Source of the DNA: Campylorhamphus procurvoides
Lineage: Eukaryota; Chordata; Aves; Passeriformes; Dendrocolaptidae
Assembly: GCA_013396655.1 (NCBI GenBank)
Contig: WBMV01007373.1
Location: forward strand, 148,583-212,582
DNA length: 64,000 nucleotides
Reading direction: 5' to 3'
Shown here: positions 1-37,380 of the stretch, piece after piece
Layout of the letters: each line of letters begins with the position of its first letter
Numbering within the stretch: the first letter of the stretch is position 1
Notes under the pieces: generated by a model
Database searches by the model: none
Told to the model about the DNA's origin: nothing
What the model saw: the letters and a program-made list of their open reading frames with translations, nothing else
Made by a program: the position numbers and the translations under genes

Positions 1-3000
1 CATAACCCTTTCCCAGAAAAAAGTGGGTGTAGATTCTTTTCTTTCTGGCAGGAACATCTTTCACCTTGACATCATATAAACGTTTCAGGGTTTGAAGGGC
101 TGAAGTTAGAATTTCTTCTTTATCTGGACTAGGCTCTTTGTCTAGTGCCTCATCAGGCCAGTACAGCAGGGTAAGCAGAAAATAGGCACTTGCTGGAAAT
201 GATCTTTTTGCTTTGACGAATCTTAGGCTGAGCTCACGAAGAGTTTGCAGTGGAAGAAGTTTGGCTGATCCTGGTGATAAGCAGGCCAGTGTGATGTGGC
301 ACAAAATATAATTGATCAGGTCACCGTCTTCCAGCCTCTCCTTCAGGGGATTTTCTGTATACAAACTAAGGATCCTTTCTAGCTTTTCAGCTGACCTGTT
401 CTCTTTCTTACCTGTTAAGAATGACAGGATATTGGTGACATTTCCTCCCCCGCTCTTATAAATACTCATGCGTCTGATCAGCTGGGTCTCAGGGCCGTTG
501 TTGCTCTCCTCAATGAGCAATGCTGAGATGAAGAACTTGGCATATACCTCAGACTGTCGTCTTAGCCATTTCCTAGGATTATAAATCTGTTCTTCCTTTT
601 CATCATTTTCATCATCCTTCTCTTGGTTTTTATCTGTTTGGAAATAACTTAGGTCTTCAGAAATCCATTCCAGAGCGACGTACAGGTTGTGGCGCAAGCC
701 CTTGAGGCGGGAGTGCAGCCTCCCCCATGTTCTCTGTATCTCCTCAGGGACGTAATCCGTGGTGAGGTATTTCACCAGCTCGGTGTGTTCCCCCTCTGCG
801 TTTCTGCAGAACACGGGCACTGTGGACAGGAACCGGAGGAGCCGGCACCCAACTTCGACTTCTCCAAAATAGCCGGCGTTGTTCATAGTTTCACGTTCTG
901 CTTTTGCAGCCTGTTGTGCAGCCCTGAAGCATTTCATGGCTGTAAGAGCGATCTCTATCTTCTCAATGGTCCTTTCAGGGGTGTCCTCCTCCGTCATTTT
1001 ATCCACAGTGAAACTAAACCATTTCCTGTAGACTTGACCTTCTGTATCTAAAATATAAGAATCATTTGGCAAATGAGATTTTGCAACCCTTGCCCAGTAT
1101 TTCGCATCTTCAAATTTTTCGTTGCTGTAATTTAGTCTGGCAAGCTGCTGGGCAAAAAATGCATCTTTTCCAAAGAGTTCATATGCAGCTTTTAGAACAC
1201 CAATAGCTTTTTCAGGGTCTTCAGCTTCACAGACATGTTCAATGAAGGGGGAGAAGAGAGTGTCAGTATTGTCACCCCTGCTTCTTTTATCACGTCGAAT
1301 AAACAAATGTCTGATAAACTTTATGAATTCTTCTCGTCCAAATCTGTTTTCAAACAGTGTCTTTTCCTGAAGAAGAGTCGTTGCAAGTTGACTCTGAGGT
1401 TGATTCCCTGAAAGCTGATGCAGAATTTCTTTTGCAACCAGGCAGTGTATGATCCGAACAGATGAAATATAAGTGGTACTTTCCCTTAGCTCAATAAAAA
1501 TCATTCTTGCTTGTTCACTCAAGCGATGTTTGAAATCGTATGCTCTTGCTTTACTCTCTGTATATGCTCCCAGTCCCAGAAAGGCCTCACAGTGTGACAG
1601 GGAAACGTAGGAATTGGGGACGTAGCAATTGAGCAGAGCCACGTACCGCATGAGGCAGGTGTCCCGAGAATGGGGGTCTATGCCCTCCAGGATGCCTTCT
1701 ACCACCTTGGACACGTATGTGGCGCTGAACTCCTCACACATCAGCACAAATGTCAGTATGAATTCTGGCTTGACATCTTTCTGCTTCAGTTTTTCAAGTT
1801 TAGTGTCAAACAGACTTTTCTCTAAGTCTGTCAGCTTGTGAGTGACAGCAACTGTGTCCAGGGGAGAAGCTTTGCAAAGCCTTTCGGGGTTATTGCATCG
1901 TCTGCAGCATATGAGGATGAAGTAAGGTTTGAGGGTGTTAATTTTCCTGGTTGATGCAGCCTCCACTAATTCAGTCTGTAGTTCTTCAAAGTACTCATCA
2001 TCATAATCCTCAATGAGGAGGAGCAGAGGGGAACGGTCAGCAATTTCGCTTTCTTCATAATCTCGAAGTGCAAGCACATGGTTACAAACAGTTGAAGGTG
2101 GATATGAGGTCTTGATAACAGCACATCTCAAGTGCTTTCTGCTTTTCCATAGAATCTGCCGTGCTATTGTGCTTCCACCACTTCCAGGGTGGTGAAATAT
2201 CTTTAGTTTGGCCAGGGGGTAATTGAGGACACTGCTCTTTAAAATGCCATCCAGAAGTTTGCTGGCGTCCTTGCACGCTTCACGTTCAATGATGTCCCCA
2301 CAGAGCTTTTTATCAGCAAGCCACAAGTTTTCCCAGATGATTTTTCTCCCTCGGTAGAAATTTTGTTCAATTTCTTGTATTTGTTTTTCAGTCCAAAGAT
2401 TTGATTTGATATCATCACACTGGTCAGCACAGAGGATCTCTAGGGAATAGAGTTTCTCTTCTTCCCGCAGGGGCAGTGTACACACCCCTCCTGTGGACAC
2501 GGGCAGGTGTCTGGGCCGAGCTGTGGAAGGCAGCATTGCTTGGACAGTGGCATCAACGTGGCTCAGTTTCATGCCCACAATACTATATTGTTCCAGGGTC
2601 TCGATGCTGCAGGATGCCTGAGCTAAATTAGCCCACTTCACATAATTTTCTCTGGACTCTGCAATGCAAATGATGTACTCCATGCCATTCATCTCGGTGT
2701 AGAACTCGTGGAAAGTGTCCACAAGTGGTTTCTGCACTGGCGATAGCAACAGGAAAAGCACAATGAAAGACCCCTCTGGCAGGATTTCCTCACAGATGCA
2801 AGTAATGACTTTCTTAAGATGCTTTTTTTTGGTTCTAATCCATGTGTTTTCATCACAAGGTTTTTCATCCCCGAGGAAGTCACTGCGCCCATTGCAGAAT
2901 ATCCAGCTGGTCTGATCAAACAGTTTCTGAGAGGGACGGGTGTCAGTCTTAATTTCATTGAAAAAATCCTGTAAAAAATAAGAACTTGCTTCATGGTGCT

Positions 3001-4344
3001 CTTTGTACTTGCTGTATAGCCCTGACACGTTGGAATGTTCATCAAAGTCAAAGACACAGAAAATGTTCAAGTGCATTAAAAAGTTGATATAGTTCAGATT
3101 ATCCTGTTCACATCTGTTGGTGACAAGAATGTACCGTAGAGAATCATCCATGTAGCTTTTGCCATCATTTAATAGAATGGATAACTTTCTCCCTAAATCT
3201 TGAGGCATTTCTGTGTGTACTTGTGTGCTGGAGAGCTCAGCTGTTTCTCTCTGAGCATCCCTGTCTGGCACAGCCTGGATAAAAGCAGTGAGTTTGTTGC
3301 GCTGTACTGGCTCAGACTTGGCTCCCACTCTCTGGAAGAGAGCTCGCTCTTTGGTCAGGATCACCTTATGGCTGCTTTCATTGTATTTTGGCAAGTACAC
3401 TTCAAAACAGCTCTTCTTCACTAAGATGGATGTTGGTTCAATGTCAACCTCCACCACAAATCTTTGTTCCTGAGAGTCTTTTGAAATCACTTCAACAAAA
3501 ACAGGTGGGTGAATACATTTCCTCGCAATTTCTTGTAAATGATCACAAAAGCATTTTTCTATATATAAATCCAGTGCATCAACATAGTCTTCTCGCTCTT
3601 TGACCTTTATGCCAACGATCTGTCCGTGTTTCCAACCCTTGTCCTCAACACTGTCCATGACACCGAAATGGATGGTGCCGTTCGTTCGGATGTTCATGCA
3701 GGCCGAACCAAACTTTATCACTTCAGAGGCAAATTTTGATTGCAGTTGGTCTTTGTTCAGTTCTGCAGCAATGGCAAAAGATTTGTATTCATGGCAAGGA
3801 GTGATTAAATCATTGACTCCTGATTCTGGAGCAAGAACTGTGTCTTTCACATACTTGAAATCAGCATCCTGAATTCTAAAGGGTCGGCAGTTTCTGAGCT
3901 CCAGAACTTCTTCAGGGCTTTGAAGCTGGGATTTTTTTTTACCCCTTTTCCTCTTGGCAGAAGCGGGGGATGTGTTGTCAGTGCTGGTTGTACCTGTGGC
4001 ACCAGAGCTGTGTGTCCCTGGTGCGCTCTGAGCGGGGGCATCGCTGTGAGTCCCTGGGTCTGGTGGTGCCTCCCTTCTGTCGGGTGTTCTGCTGCTGGAA
4101 TCCCTGGCTCGCTGGGCCTTGTCCTGGAGCTGCACAAGTTCGTTTCTCTTGCAGATTAAGATCTGGATTTGGCCTCTCTTCATACCTATGTCTTTGAGGA
4201 AAGACTCATCCAGTTCCATTAGCGCTGGACCTGTCACTTCCTCTGCGTGGAGTTTTTCTACATATTCTTTCTTGATTCCAGTAGTTTCCAGCCAGCATTT
4301 GACGTGGTTCTCATCCCAGTCATTCACAGGTAATGTTTTGTAAT
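1..4344 (-). CDS. SAMD9L: SAMD9/SAMD9L-family protein, main coding exon, 3' end off the left edge
   Basis: Sequence: one open frame runs from a splice acceptor (TTTTAG before 4344) to base 1 with no stop, about 1,448 codons; the P-loop at 2185 and the left edge are in the same frame as the exon start. Numbering from the candidate start at 4967, an N-terminal SAM domain covers about residues 14-80, then a charged low-complexity linker, then an AlbA_2/Schlafen-like domain with the box HEYK at 191-194 and TNGTIHFGVMD further on. A P-loop NTPase follows with the family's lysine-free Walker A (HHPGSGGST, G727) and a Walker B-like PLLLLIEDYDD, then a helical TPR-type region. Known: mammalian SAMD9/SAMD9L are interferon-induced cytosolic restriction factors whose AlbA_2 domain acts on tRNA and blocks translation. 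Human proteins are about 1,585 residues, so roughly 130 C-terminal residues (OB-fold) are outside the window. I cannot decide between SAMD9 and SAMD9L; the symbol is family level. Confidence 0.9.
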
Positions 4345-4948
4345 CTAAAAGTTTAAATTGGGTATCAGTAACATAAACTAAAAACAAGGCATTGCATTCC
4401 CTGCAAAACTGGCCACATTGAGTACTCAGCTAGATTAGTTTCTTTCTACCAGTCACAGTGAGAAAGCACATCTCAGCTTCTCAAAGATGTCAGTTCTGAT
4501 GGCAGAGCATCCTTAACCTTAATGAGAAGCACTCCTAAGCAACGGGACAATAATAAATCAGCAAAGCAGGAAACTGTGAAGGAGGTTTGGAAATGATCCT
4601 CACAGGGAGTCATGGACATAACCCAAATGTTTGCAGGGAAGGAATGTGATGAGGTTATAGGAACTGACAGGGCTGGGTTCTCTAAACTGAGAGGTTTGGA
4701 CAGAGTACTGATTAGTTCCCCACTAGAGAGGAACCCTTAAAATGCAGATACTAAAAAGCAAATTGCTACATATAAAGTACATATTTTCTGAAAGCAATAC
4801 ATACCCATTGTTTTAGGTGAGGGAAATGCTTCCGTTAATGCACAGAACCCTAGAGGGGGGAAAAAATAACTGTCTTCAGATTTACAGTTAAAACACATTT
4901 CCTGTGTTAGTTCAAGCTGACTTTGGTGTTCTCTCTGTCTCTCCCCAC
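4345..4948 (-). other. putative intron of the SAMD9-like gene
   Basis: 604 nt between the candidate start exon and the main coding exon. I see no other coding exon or repeat in it. Confidence 0.35.
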
Positions 4949-4967
4949 CTGTTTGGTCCAAGGTCAT
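4949..4967 (-). CDS. SAMD9L: candidate first coding exon of the SAMD9-like gene (19 nt)
   Basis: The main exon has no ATG in frame upstream of the SAM domain; its frame stays open to an in-frame stop near 4425. On the minus strand at 4967 an ATG with G at -3 opens the peptide MTLDQT and meets a CAG|GTGGGG donor after 19 nt. The last G joins AT at the 4344 acceptor to make a GAT codon, so the phase fits and gives MTLDQTDYKTLPVNDW, comparable to the short N-terminus before the SAM domain in SAMD9 proteins. Inferred only; the donor is of average strength, and another upstream exon could supply the start. Confidence 0.35.
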
Positions 4968-5332
4968 TGCTGTACCTCTAACAGCCTAGTCTTGCTAGCT
5001 GTGCTGCTGGCAGAACCCCTCCAGCAGCTCCTTCTGTTGGGCACTGGAAACAAGGAGGCCAATCCCCCCTGTATCCCCAGGTTCCATCCCTTGCTTTTTA
5101 TCGCTTTTTCTTTCCCTGCCATTTGTTCCCTCACAATCCCTTTTTACTGGGTACACTCTCCCCCTCTCCTTCTTTTTTCCACATATGTTCTGGTGCTTAC
5201 CAGAATTTCCATGAAGCAGTGCACAATGTCCCTGAAATACTGGTCTTTTAGTGCCTCTGGTGACCTCCCAGTCCCTCCCTCCTTCCGCTCCCTTCCCGCG
5301 CTTGTCTCTGTGCCACAGCCCACTGTGACAGC

Positions 5333-5382
5333 TGACGTCAGGAAGCGTTCCTGAAAACGAAACTTGGCGGGAAATAGAAACT
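5333..5382 (-). promoter_or_regulatory. CRE, two ISREs and an E2F site: likely interferon-responsive promoter of the SAMD9-like gene
   Basis: Seen on the plus strand: the palindrome TGACGTCA at 5333-5340 (CRE/ATF), GAAAACGAAACT at 5353-5364 and GAAATAGAAACT at 5371-5382. Both of the latter match the ISRE rule GAAANNGAAA and read AGTTTCNNTTTC on the minus strand. Between them, TTGGCGGGAAA (5364-5374) is an E2F-type site sharing bases with both ISREs. The cluster is about 1 kb upstream of the SAMD9-like coding exon, which is transcribed on the minus strand. SAMD9 genes are interferon-stimulated, so this is a fitting promoter; the start site is not visible. Confidence 0.65.
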
Positions 5383-5747
5383 AGCGTGGCGGCTGGGCTG
5401 GGCAGGGCTGGGCAGGGCTGCCGGAGCCCCTGCTCCCACCCGGGCCAGGAGCAGTGGGGCTGTGGTCCCTGCAGCCCCTGGGTGCTCCCGTGGGCTCTGG
5501 GAGCTATGGGCTGCACGGGTGGGCAGGGAGGGCACAGGGCTGCAGGGGGGCAGAGGGGTCTGTGCCCACCCCCTGAGCTGCTCTGACAGATCCCCTTGGT
5601 GCTACCGAGCACCTCTTACCCTGGTGGGATGTCCGGGTGGCACTGGAGGGACAGCCTCGCCTTTCCTTAACCCTGCTGCTACCAGTGAAGTGCTGGGCTG
5701 GAGTAAGGCCCAGCCCCCGCAGGACTCGCGGCACAGGGGGGGCTTAC

Positions 5748-5910
5748 CTTGCACAGCCCGTGGGTAACGGGGGTCTCCAGCGCCGTCCTGCCCGCAAGGA
5801 AGAGCTTCCACAGGAGAGAGGGAAGGGGCTCCGAGCTGTGGTGGTAGGCTCAGCTGCACGGCTGCGGACTGAGCACTGGGTGTGCTCTGCAGTGCTCCCG
5901 TGGGTCTCTT
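5748..5910 (-). other. SAMD9L: putative non-coding first exon of the SAMD9-like gene
   Basis: About 160 nt from the start site predicted by the 5935-5942 TATA box to the donor CAAG|GTAAGC (GT at 5747-5746). It contains no ATG on the minus strand, as expected of a 5' UTR exon. SAMD9 and SAMD9L in mammals have non-coding 5' exons. No transcript evidence is available, so the 5' end is approximate. Confidence 0.4.
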
Positions 5911-5914
5911 TCTG

Positions 5915-5942
5915 GAAATGAAAAGGGAAACTGCTTTATATA
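5915..5942 (-). promoter_or_regulatory. TATA box directly followed by an extended ISRE (second SAMD9-like promoter)
   Basis: On the minus strand TATATAAA lies at 5942-5935. Two bases further, plus-strand GAAATGAAAAGGGAAACT (5915-5932) is a three-fold GAAA-type array at 6-nt spacing, as bound by IRF/STAT complexes. A start site about 30 nt downstream of the TATA would be near 5910. The downstream sequence has no ATG and reaches a strong donor (CAAG|GTAAGC) at 5748, which fits a non-coding first exon. Placing the ISRE between TATA and start site is uncommon but compatible with function. Confidence 0.5.
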
Positions 5943-5944
5943 CA

Positions 5945-6604
5945 AACAGTCCTGATCAGCCGCCAAGTCTCCACCCCCTCGCAGCAGGGTGGTGCTCCCC
6001 TCGATGCAGCCACCACCCTGAGCCCCACCACCACCAGGTATGAGTCAGGAAGTGGCGTGGCAAATTTTATTTTATTTTTCAAAGTTCAGGATCCAGCCCA
6101 TTTACTGCCCTCTGTATCACCCACCTACCTTCTGCAGGCCAGCTCACCAAGTGAACAGTGGACAGGTTGGCAGAGGCTCCTCAGCTGCTGCACCCACAGA
6201 GGCTGTGGCTTTCTTTTTCCTGTAAAGCACGTGATCAGTTACCAGCTTAGTTTCACCTCAAAAAAATTTATTCCCGGCTTTCAGTGCTGCACAGCAGTGC
6301 AAATTCTGGCAGCCATTTCATCTTACCTGGTCATCCACTCCAGCATGAGGTGGTGCTGCCTGGGGACTGTGGGAGTAACAAAGTGAGGCTCCTGGGCCTT
6401 GAAGGAGGCTCAGTGCTCACCCTCACCCCACAGCTCTGTGTGGTTCTGCACTGGAGTCCCAGCGTGGATTGGCAGCAGGCAGGTAGTGGTCTGAGCAGCC
6501 TCCAACACCAGGCACGTGCCCCTTTCCCAGGGAGGCAGGACAGAGCCTCTTCCCTGCTCACTGCCCCCAGCCCCAGACACACATCACCACTAAAAACTGG
6601 GAGG
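5945..6604. other. intergenic spacer between the SAMD9-like promoter and the ERN1 3' end
   Basis: No coding exon, RNA gene or recognisable repeat was found. Open frames here are short and lack protein-like features. Confidence 0.5.
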
Positions 6605-8087
6605 TTTTAATCTGAGTACAAGTCTTTATTTAGTAGATTTATAAAAGAACTTTACATGAGAAGTATAAAAATATGAAATAGACTTTGAATTTTCTTAGGT
6701 AAAATTACCATTATTTTTTTCAAGCTTTAGAAACATGTAACCTGCACAGTTTGGCATCTTAGGTAAATTGCTCTCATACATTGTAAAACCAGGAAAAAAA
6801 CTTCCTGTAAAGTAGCTCCAGAAAAGTAGCTGTATGCACCCAATCATACATATTACTGGCAATAATTTATTAGTTTAAGACAGAATGGCACAGTCATACA
6901 AATTCCCACTTTGTAATTTCTCCTTTAATTAATTCCATTGGAAGATGCAGTATCCCTTTTCTCTTCCAGTTATCAGGTGATTAACTATAAACACAACCTG
7001 ATTAGGACTGATTTGGCATGCTCCATACTTGTACCACTTTGATTCGATACCACTTTGTAGTAAAAATTAAATAAATATAAATACCTTAAATAAATACATA
7101 GCAAAAGAACACCCCAGTTACATTAGCACTCAGTACTTCATCCTCTGCACACACGATGTTTTGTCCCAGCTTTAGGGCCAGTGAAAAGAAATACTGCATC
7201 TTTACCCCCACGGGTTCCAGCACGGAACCCCCAGCCCACACTGCCCGTCCCACTGCTCTGGACAGCTCTGCTGCTCCCTCCAGGGCTCTCCCACCTCTGG
7301 CTCTGTGCCTGGAGCCCCTTCTTACCAGAGAGGGACACTCCAGCTCTCGGCTGCCCTCGCCGTGTCCTCTGCAGTCACCGCTGCACGTCCGCTCTGACAC
7401 TGCCATTTAGTCGAGGACTGTTCAAGCTCTCCTTGAATACTGGTTGATATTAAATGAGGCTTGTTTCCAAAGCAGGTAAACCTTGAGCTGATTTTTCAAG
7501 TCAGTATTTTTTGGAACTTCATTGTATGTGCTCAAGTAGGAGGGACTGATTTTCCAGGGTCGTTCTGATTAAACAGAAGTGCTCCTTTCATACTGGTTTT
7601 GGATAATCAGAAATGATTCCCTTCACAATCACTGGTGTGCCTAATGCCTCACGTGGCAGTAGTGCAATGGCAGGCTCCGATCATGTGCTACAACCAAAGG
7701 GCTCTTTTTGCAGATCCCAGTCCTTAGTAATTACTTCAATCACTGTATTTTGATTTTTCTTTTTGTAGTAAAACCCATCAGTTACAAGATCACATACCGT
7801 ACAGGGATATTGGGTGATGGTTACATCCAGCTTTCGCTCTCCACTTCCAGAGTCTTGAAAACTGCCTTGGAGTACATGACTCCATCCTCAGGGCTCACCT
7901 GCTTTACCACTCGCTCCTTGGGCTCCCACCACCTCTTGATCCAGCACAGACAGAGGTACAAGGCACTTTTTGGAAGCTTGGTTTCTTCAAAGAGAGAATT
8001 CAGCTCTTTGATCCCACTTTTCCCTGCTAAAGGTAGGCCTGTGCTCGGAACGTTGGTCCCAGAGAAGAAAGCTCCATTCCTCTCCTC
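6605..8087 (-). other. ERN1: ERN1 3' UTR with AU-rich element and poly(A) signal
   Basis: Runs from the TGA to an AATAAA on the minus strand (plus TTTATT at 6625-6630); cleavage expected near 6605-6615. At 7067-7098 the minus strand holds five AUUUA pentamers, three of them overlapping, within about 30 nt: an ARE typical of unstable mRNAs. The end is inferred from the signal only. Confidence 0.6.
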
Positions 8088-35694
<27,607 letters not shown>

Positions 35695-35800
35695 CTCTGC
35701 CGGCGGGGCCGCTCCCGGCCCGGCGCTCCCCGCGCGGTGCGGGCGGAGCTCTGGGCACCGTCTGTGCTGGAGCCGCCCCCGGCTCCTCCGGGCGGAACTG

Positions 35801-35913
35801 CACCCAGAAACACCGGGATCCTCACCCCAAAAACACCGGGATCCTCATCCCAAAAACACCGGGATCCGCACCCAGAAACACCGGAATCTGCACCCCAGAA
35901 ACACCGGAATCCC
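35801..35913. repeat. five-unit 22-23 bp tandem repeat upstream of ERN1
   Basis: Units begin at 35801, 35823, 35846, 35869 and 35891 with core CAGAAACACCGGGATCC (variants CAAAAACACC and CCGGAATC). It starts about 107 bp upstream of the ERN1 ATG. Confidence 0.9.
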
Positions 35914-35984
35914 TGGCACAGGCTGGGGCTGCTCCTCAGCTCCGAACCCCGCTCCAGGTGGTGGCACTTCAGTGATTAGGGGGT

Positions 35985-36053
35985 CACAGGTGGGTTTGAT
36001 TGGACTTGATTACCTCAAAAGCCTCTTCTAACAAATGTAATTCTATGATTCTA
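35985..36053 (+). mobile_element. CR1 LINE 3' end, sense
   Basis: Degenerate tail with TTGATTACCTCAAAAGCCTC followed by ATTCTATGATTCTA at 36039-36053, the hallmark CR1 terminal octamer repeat. A short truncated copy. Confidence 0.75.
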
Positions 36054-37200
36054 ATTTCCCTGCTCCTTGCTTTCGGAGCAGATCAGGCCAAAGTTATTTG
36101 GCATGGCTGCTGTCCGAACAAGCTCACTGTTGACCCTGTGCTGTGCAATACCTTAAATAAATGCAGAAAAAAACCATCATGCCCCTTTGAACCAAAACCC
36201 AAGTCCAGGACCATCTGAACTGACAAAAATAAACACAAAAAAGTACTGAATCAAATGGAAGAAGCTTTAAAAAGAGTAAATTTAGAGCGCCTGGCAAAGG
36301 CCCAGCATTCAGCCACCTATTTATACAACAAAGCCACTTTGTCCTTGTACATATTGTTTGCTTTTTAAACTAATGGAGCTGCAGAGCACAGGGAGTCCTG
36401 GCTGTGCCATGTGCACACAGCAGCTCTGAGGTGTGGGCAGGAGAGGCAATTACCACACAGAATTACAGAATAGCCAGGCTGGAAGAGCCCCACAAGGATC
36501 CCAATTACCACACAGAATTACAGAATACCCAGGCTGGAAGGGCCCCACAAGGATCCCAATTACCACACAGAATTACAGAATACCCAGGCTGGAAGAGCCC
36601 CACAAGGATCCCAATTACCACACAGAATTACAGAATACCCAGGCTGGAAGGGCCCCACAAGGATCCCAATTACCACACAGAATTACAGAATAGCCAGGCT
36701 GGAAGAGCCCCTCAAGGATCCAGCCCTGCTCAGGATGCCCAACAATCCCACCCTGCACCTCAAAGCCCTGTCCTAGTGATGAGACCTGCAAGTCTGAGCA
36801 CACAGAAACACGCCAGAGCTCCAAACCACACCGTGATTCCCGTTCTCTGATGGTTTTTAGGGTGGCCTTGGCGTTCAGAGCAGGTGAGAACCAGCAGACC
36901 ACATAATACACCGCAGGGGCCGTGGCAGCAGGTACAAACTGCATATGCCAACTCCAAACTGGAGTTATTGAACACGAGTGTCTCCCACGGCAAACAGGAA
37001 AAAATGACTAAAATCAGGGCTGAGGAGCAGCGCCCTCCGCTCCCCTCACCTCCCTCACAAACCACCTCAGAGTTCCCTCACGGGGGGAGCTATGACCGGG
37101 GCCTGAGCTTGGATATTTTTAACACCTATTTCGTTACAGCAACAGATCGCCAGGGCAAACTACGAAAGAGAAAAGTACTATTGCTTCGAAAAAGACAAAT
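36054..37200. other. intergenic DNA between ERN1 and the snoRNA host gene
   Basis: Apart from the 55 bp array and CR1-like flank I see no gene. The long open frame over the array is repeat-derived. Confidence 0.5.
36447..36721. repeat. 55 bp x 5 tandem array derived from a CR1 tail
   Basis: Units start at 36447, 36502, 36557, 36612 and 36667, each exactly 55 bp, nearly identical, with core ACAGAATTACAGAATA and AGGCTGGAAG. The sequence after the last unit (CCCTGCTCAGGATGCCCAAC and onward to about 36790) continues like an antisense CR1 tail, so the array looks like amplification of the first 55 bp of that insertion. Confidence 0.9.
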
Positions 37201-37294
37201 AAAGCCACAACAGACGCTTGGGGCGGGGCGAGACGCCCGTCCCCCCTCACGGCCGCAGCCCCGCCCCCTGCCCTCACGAGGCCCCGCCCATCAT

Positions 37295-37357
37295 CACGTG
37301 CCCCACACTCGGCTCCTATTGGCGAACACCTGGGGGCGGGGCCTGAGGCGCTATAAA
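37295..37357 (+). promoter_or_regulatory. promoter of the snoRNA host gene: E-box, CCAAT box, GC box, TATA
   Basis: CACGTG at 37295-37300, ATTGG (inverted CCAAT) at 37318-37322, GGGGGCGGGG at about 37332-37341 and TATAAA at 37352-37357. The TATA is about 29 bp before CTTTCTGTC at 37381, a pyrimidine-rich 5' TOP-like start as used by snoRNA host genes. Confidence 0.75.
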
Positions 37358-37380
37358 GGGCAGCGCGGCGGAAGTGCGGC

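Noticed and set aside
1..4344. SAMD9-like pseudogene
   Set aside because: The frame is continuous over more than 1,440 codons, with the SAM, AlbA_2 and NTPase motifs intact.
4995..5612. 205-codon minus-strand open frame
   Set aside because: Lies over the GC-rich promoter region of the SAMD9-like gene, is low complexity and resembles no family.
36447..36721. Possible CRISPR-like array
   Set aside because: The units are contiguous with no unique spacers and derive from a CR1 tail in a vertebrate genome.
36404..36850. 148-codon open frame with repeated peptide blocks
   Set aside because: It is the translation of the 55 bp CR1-derived tandem array; no start context, homology or splice logic supports a protein.
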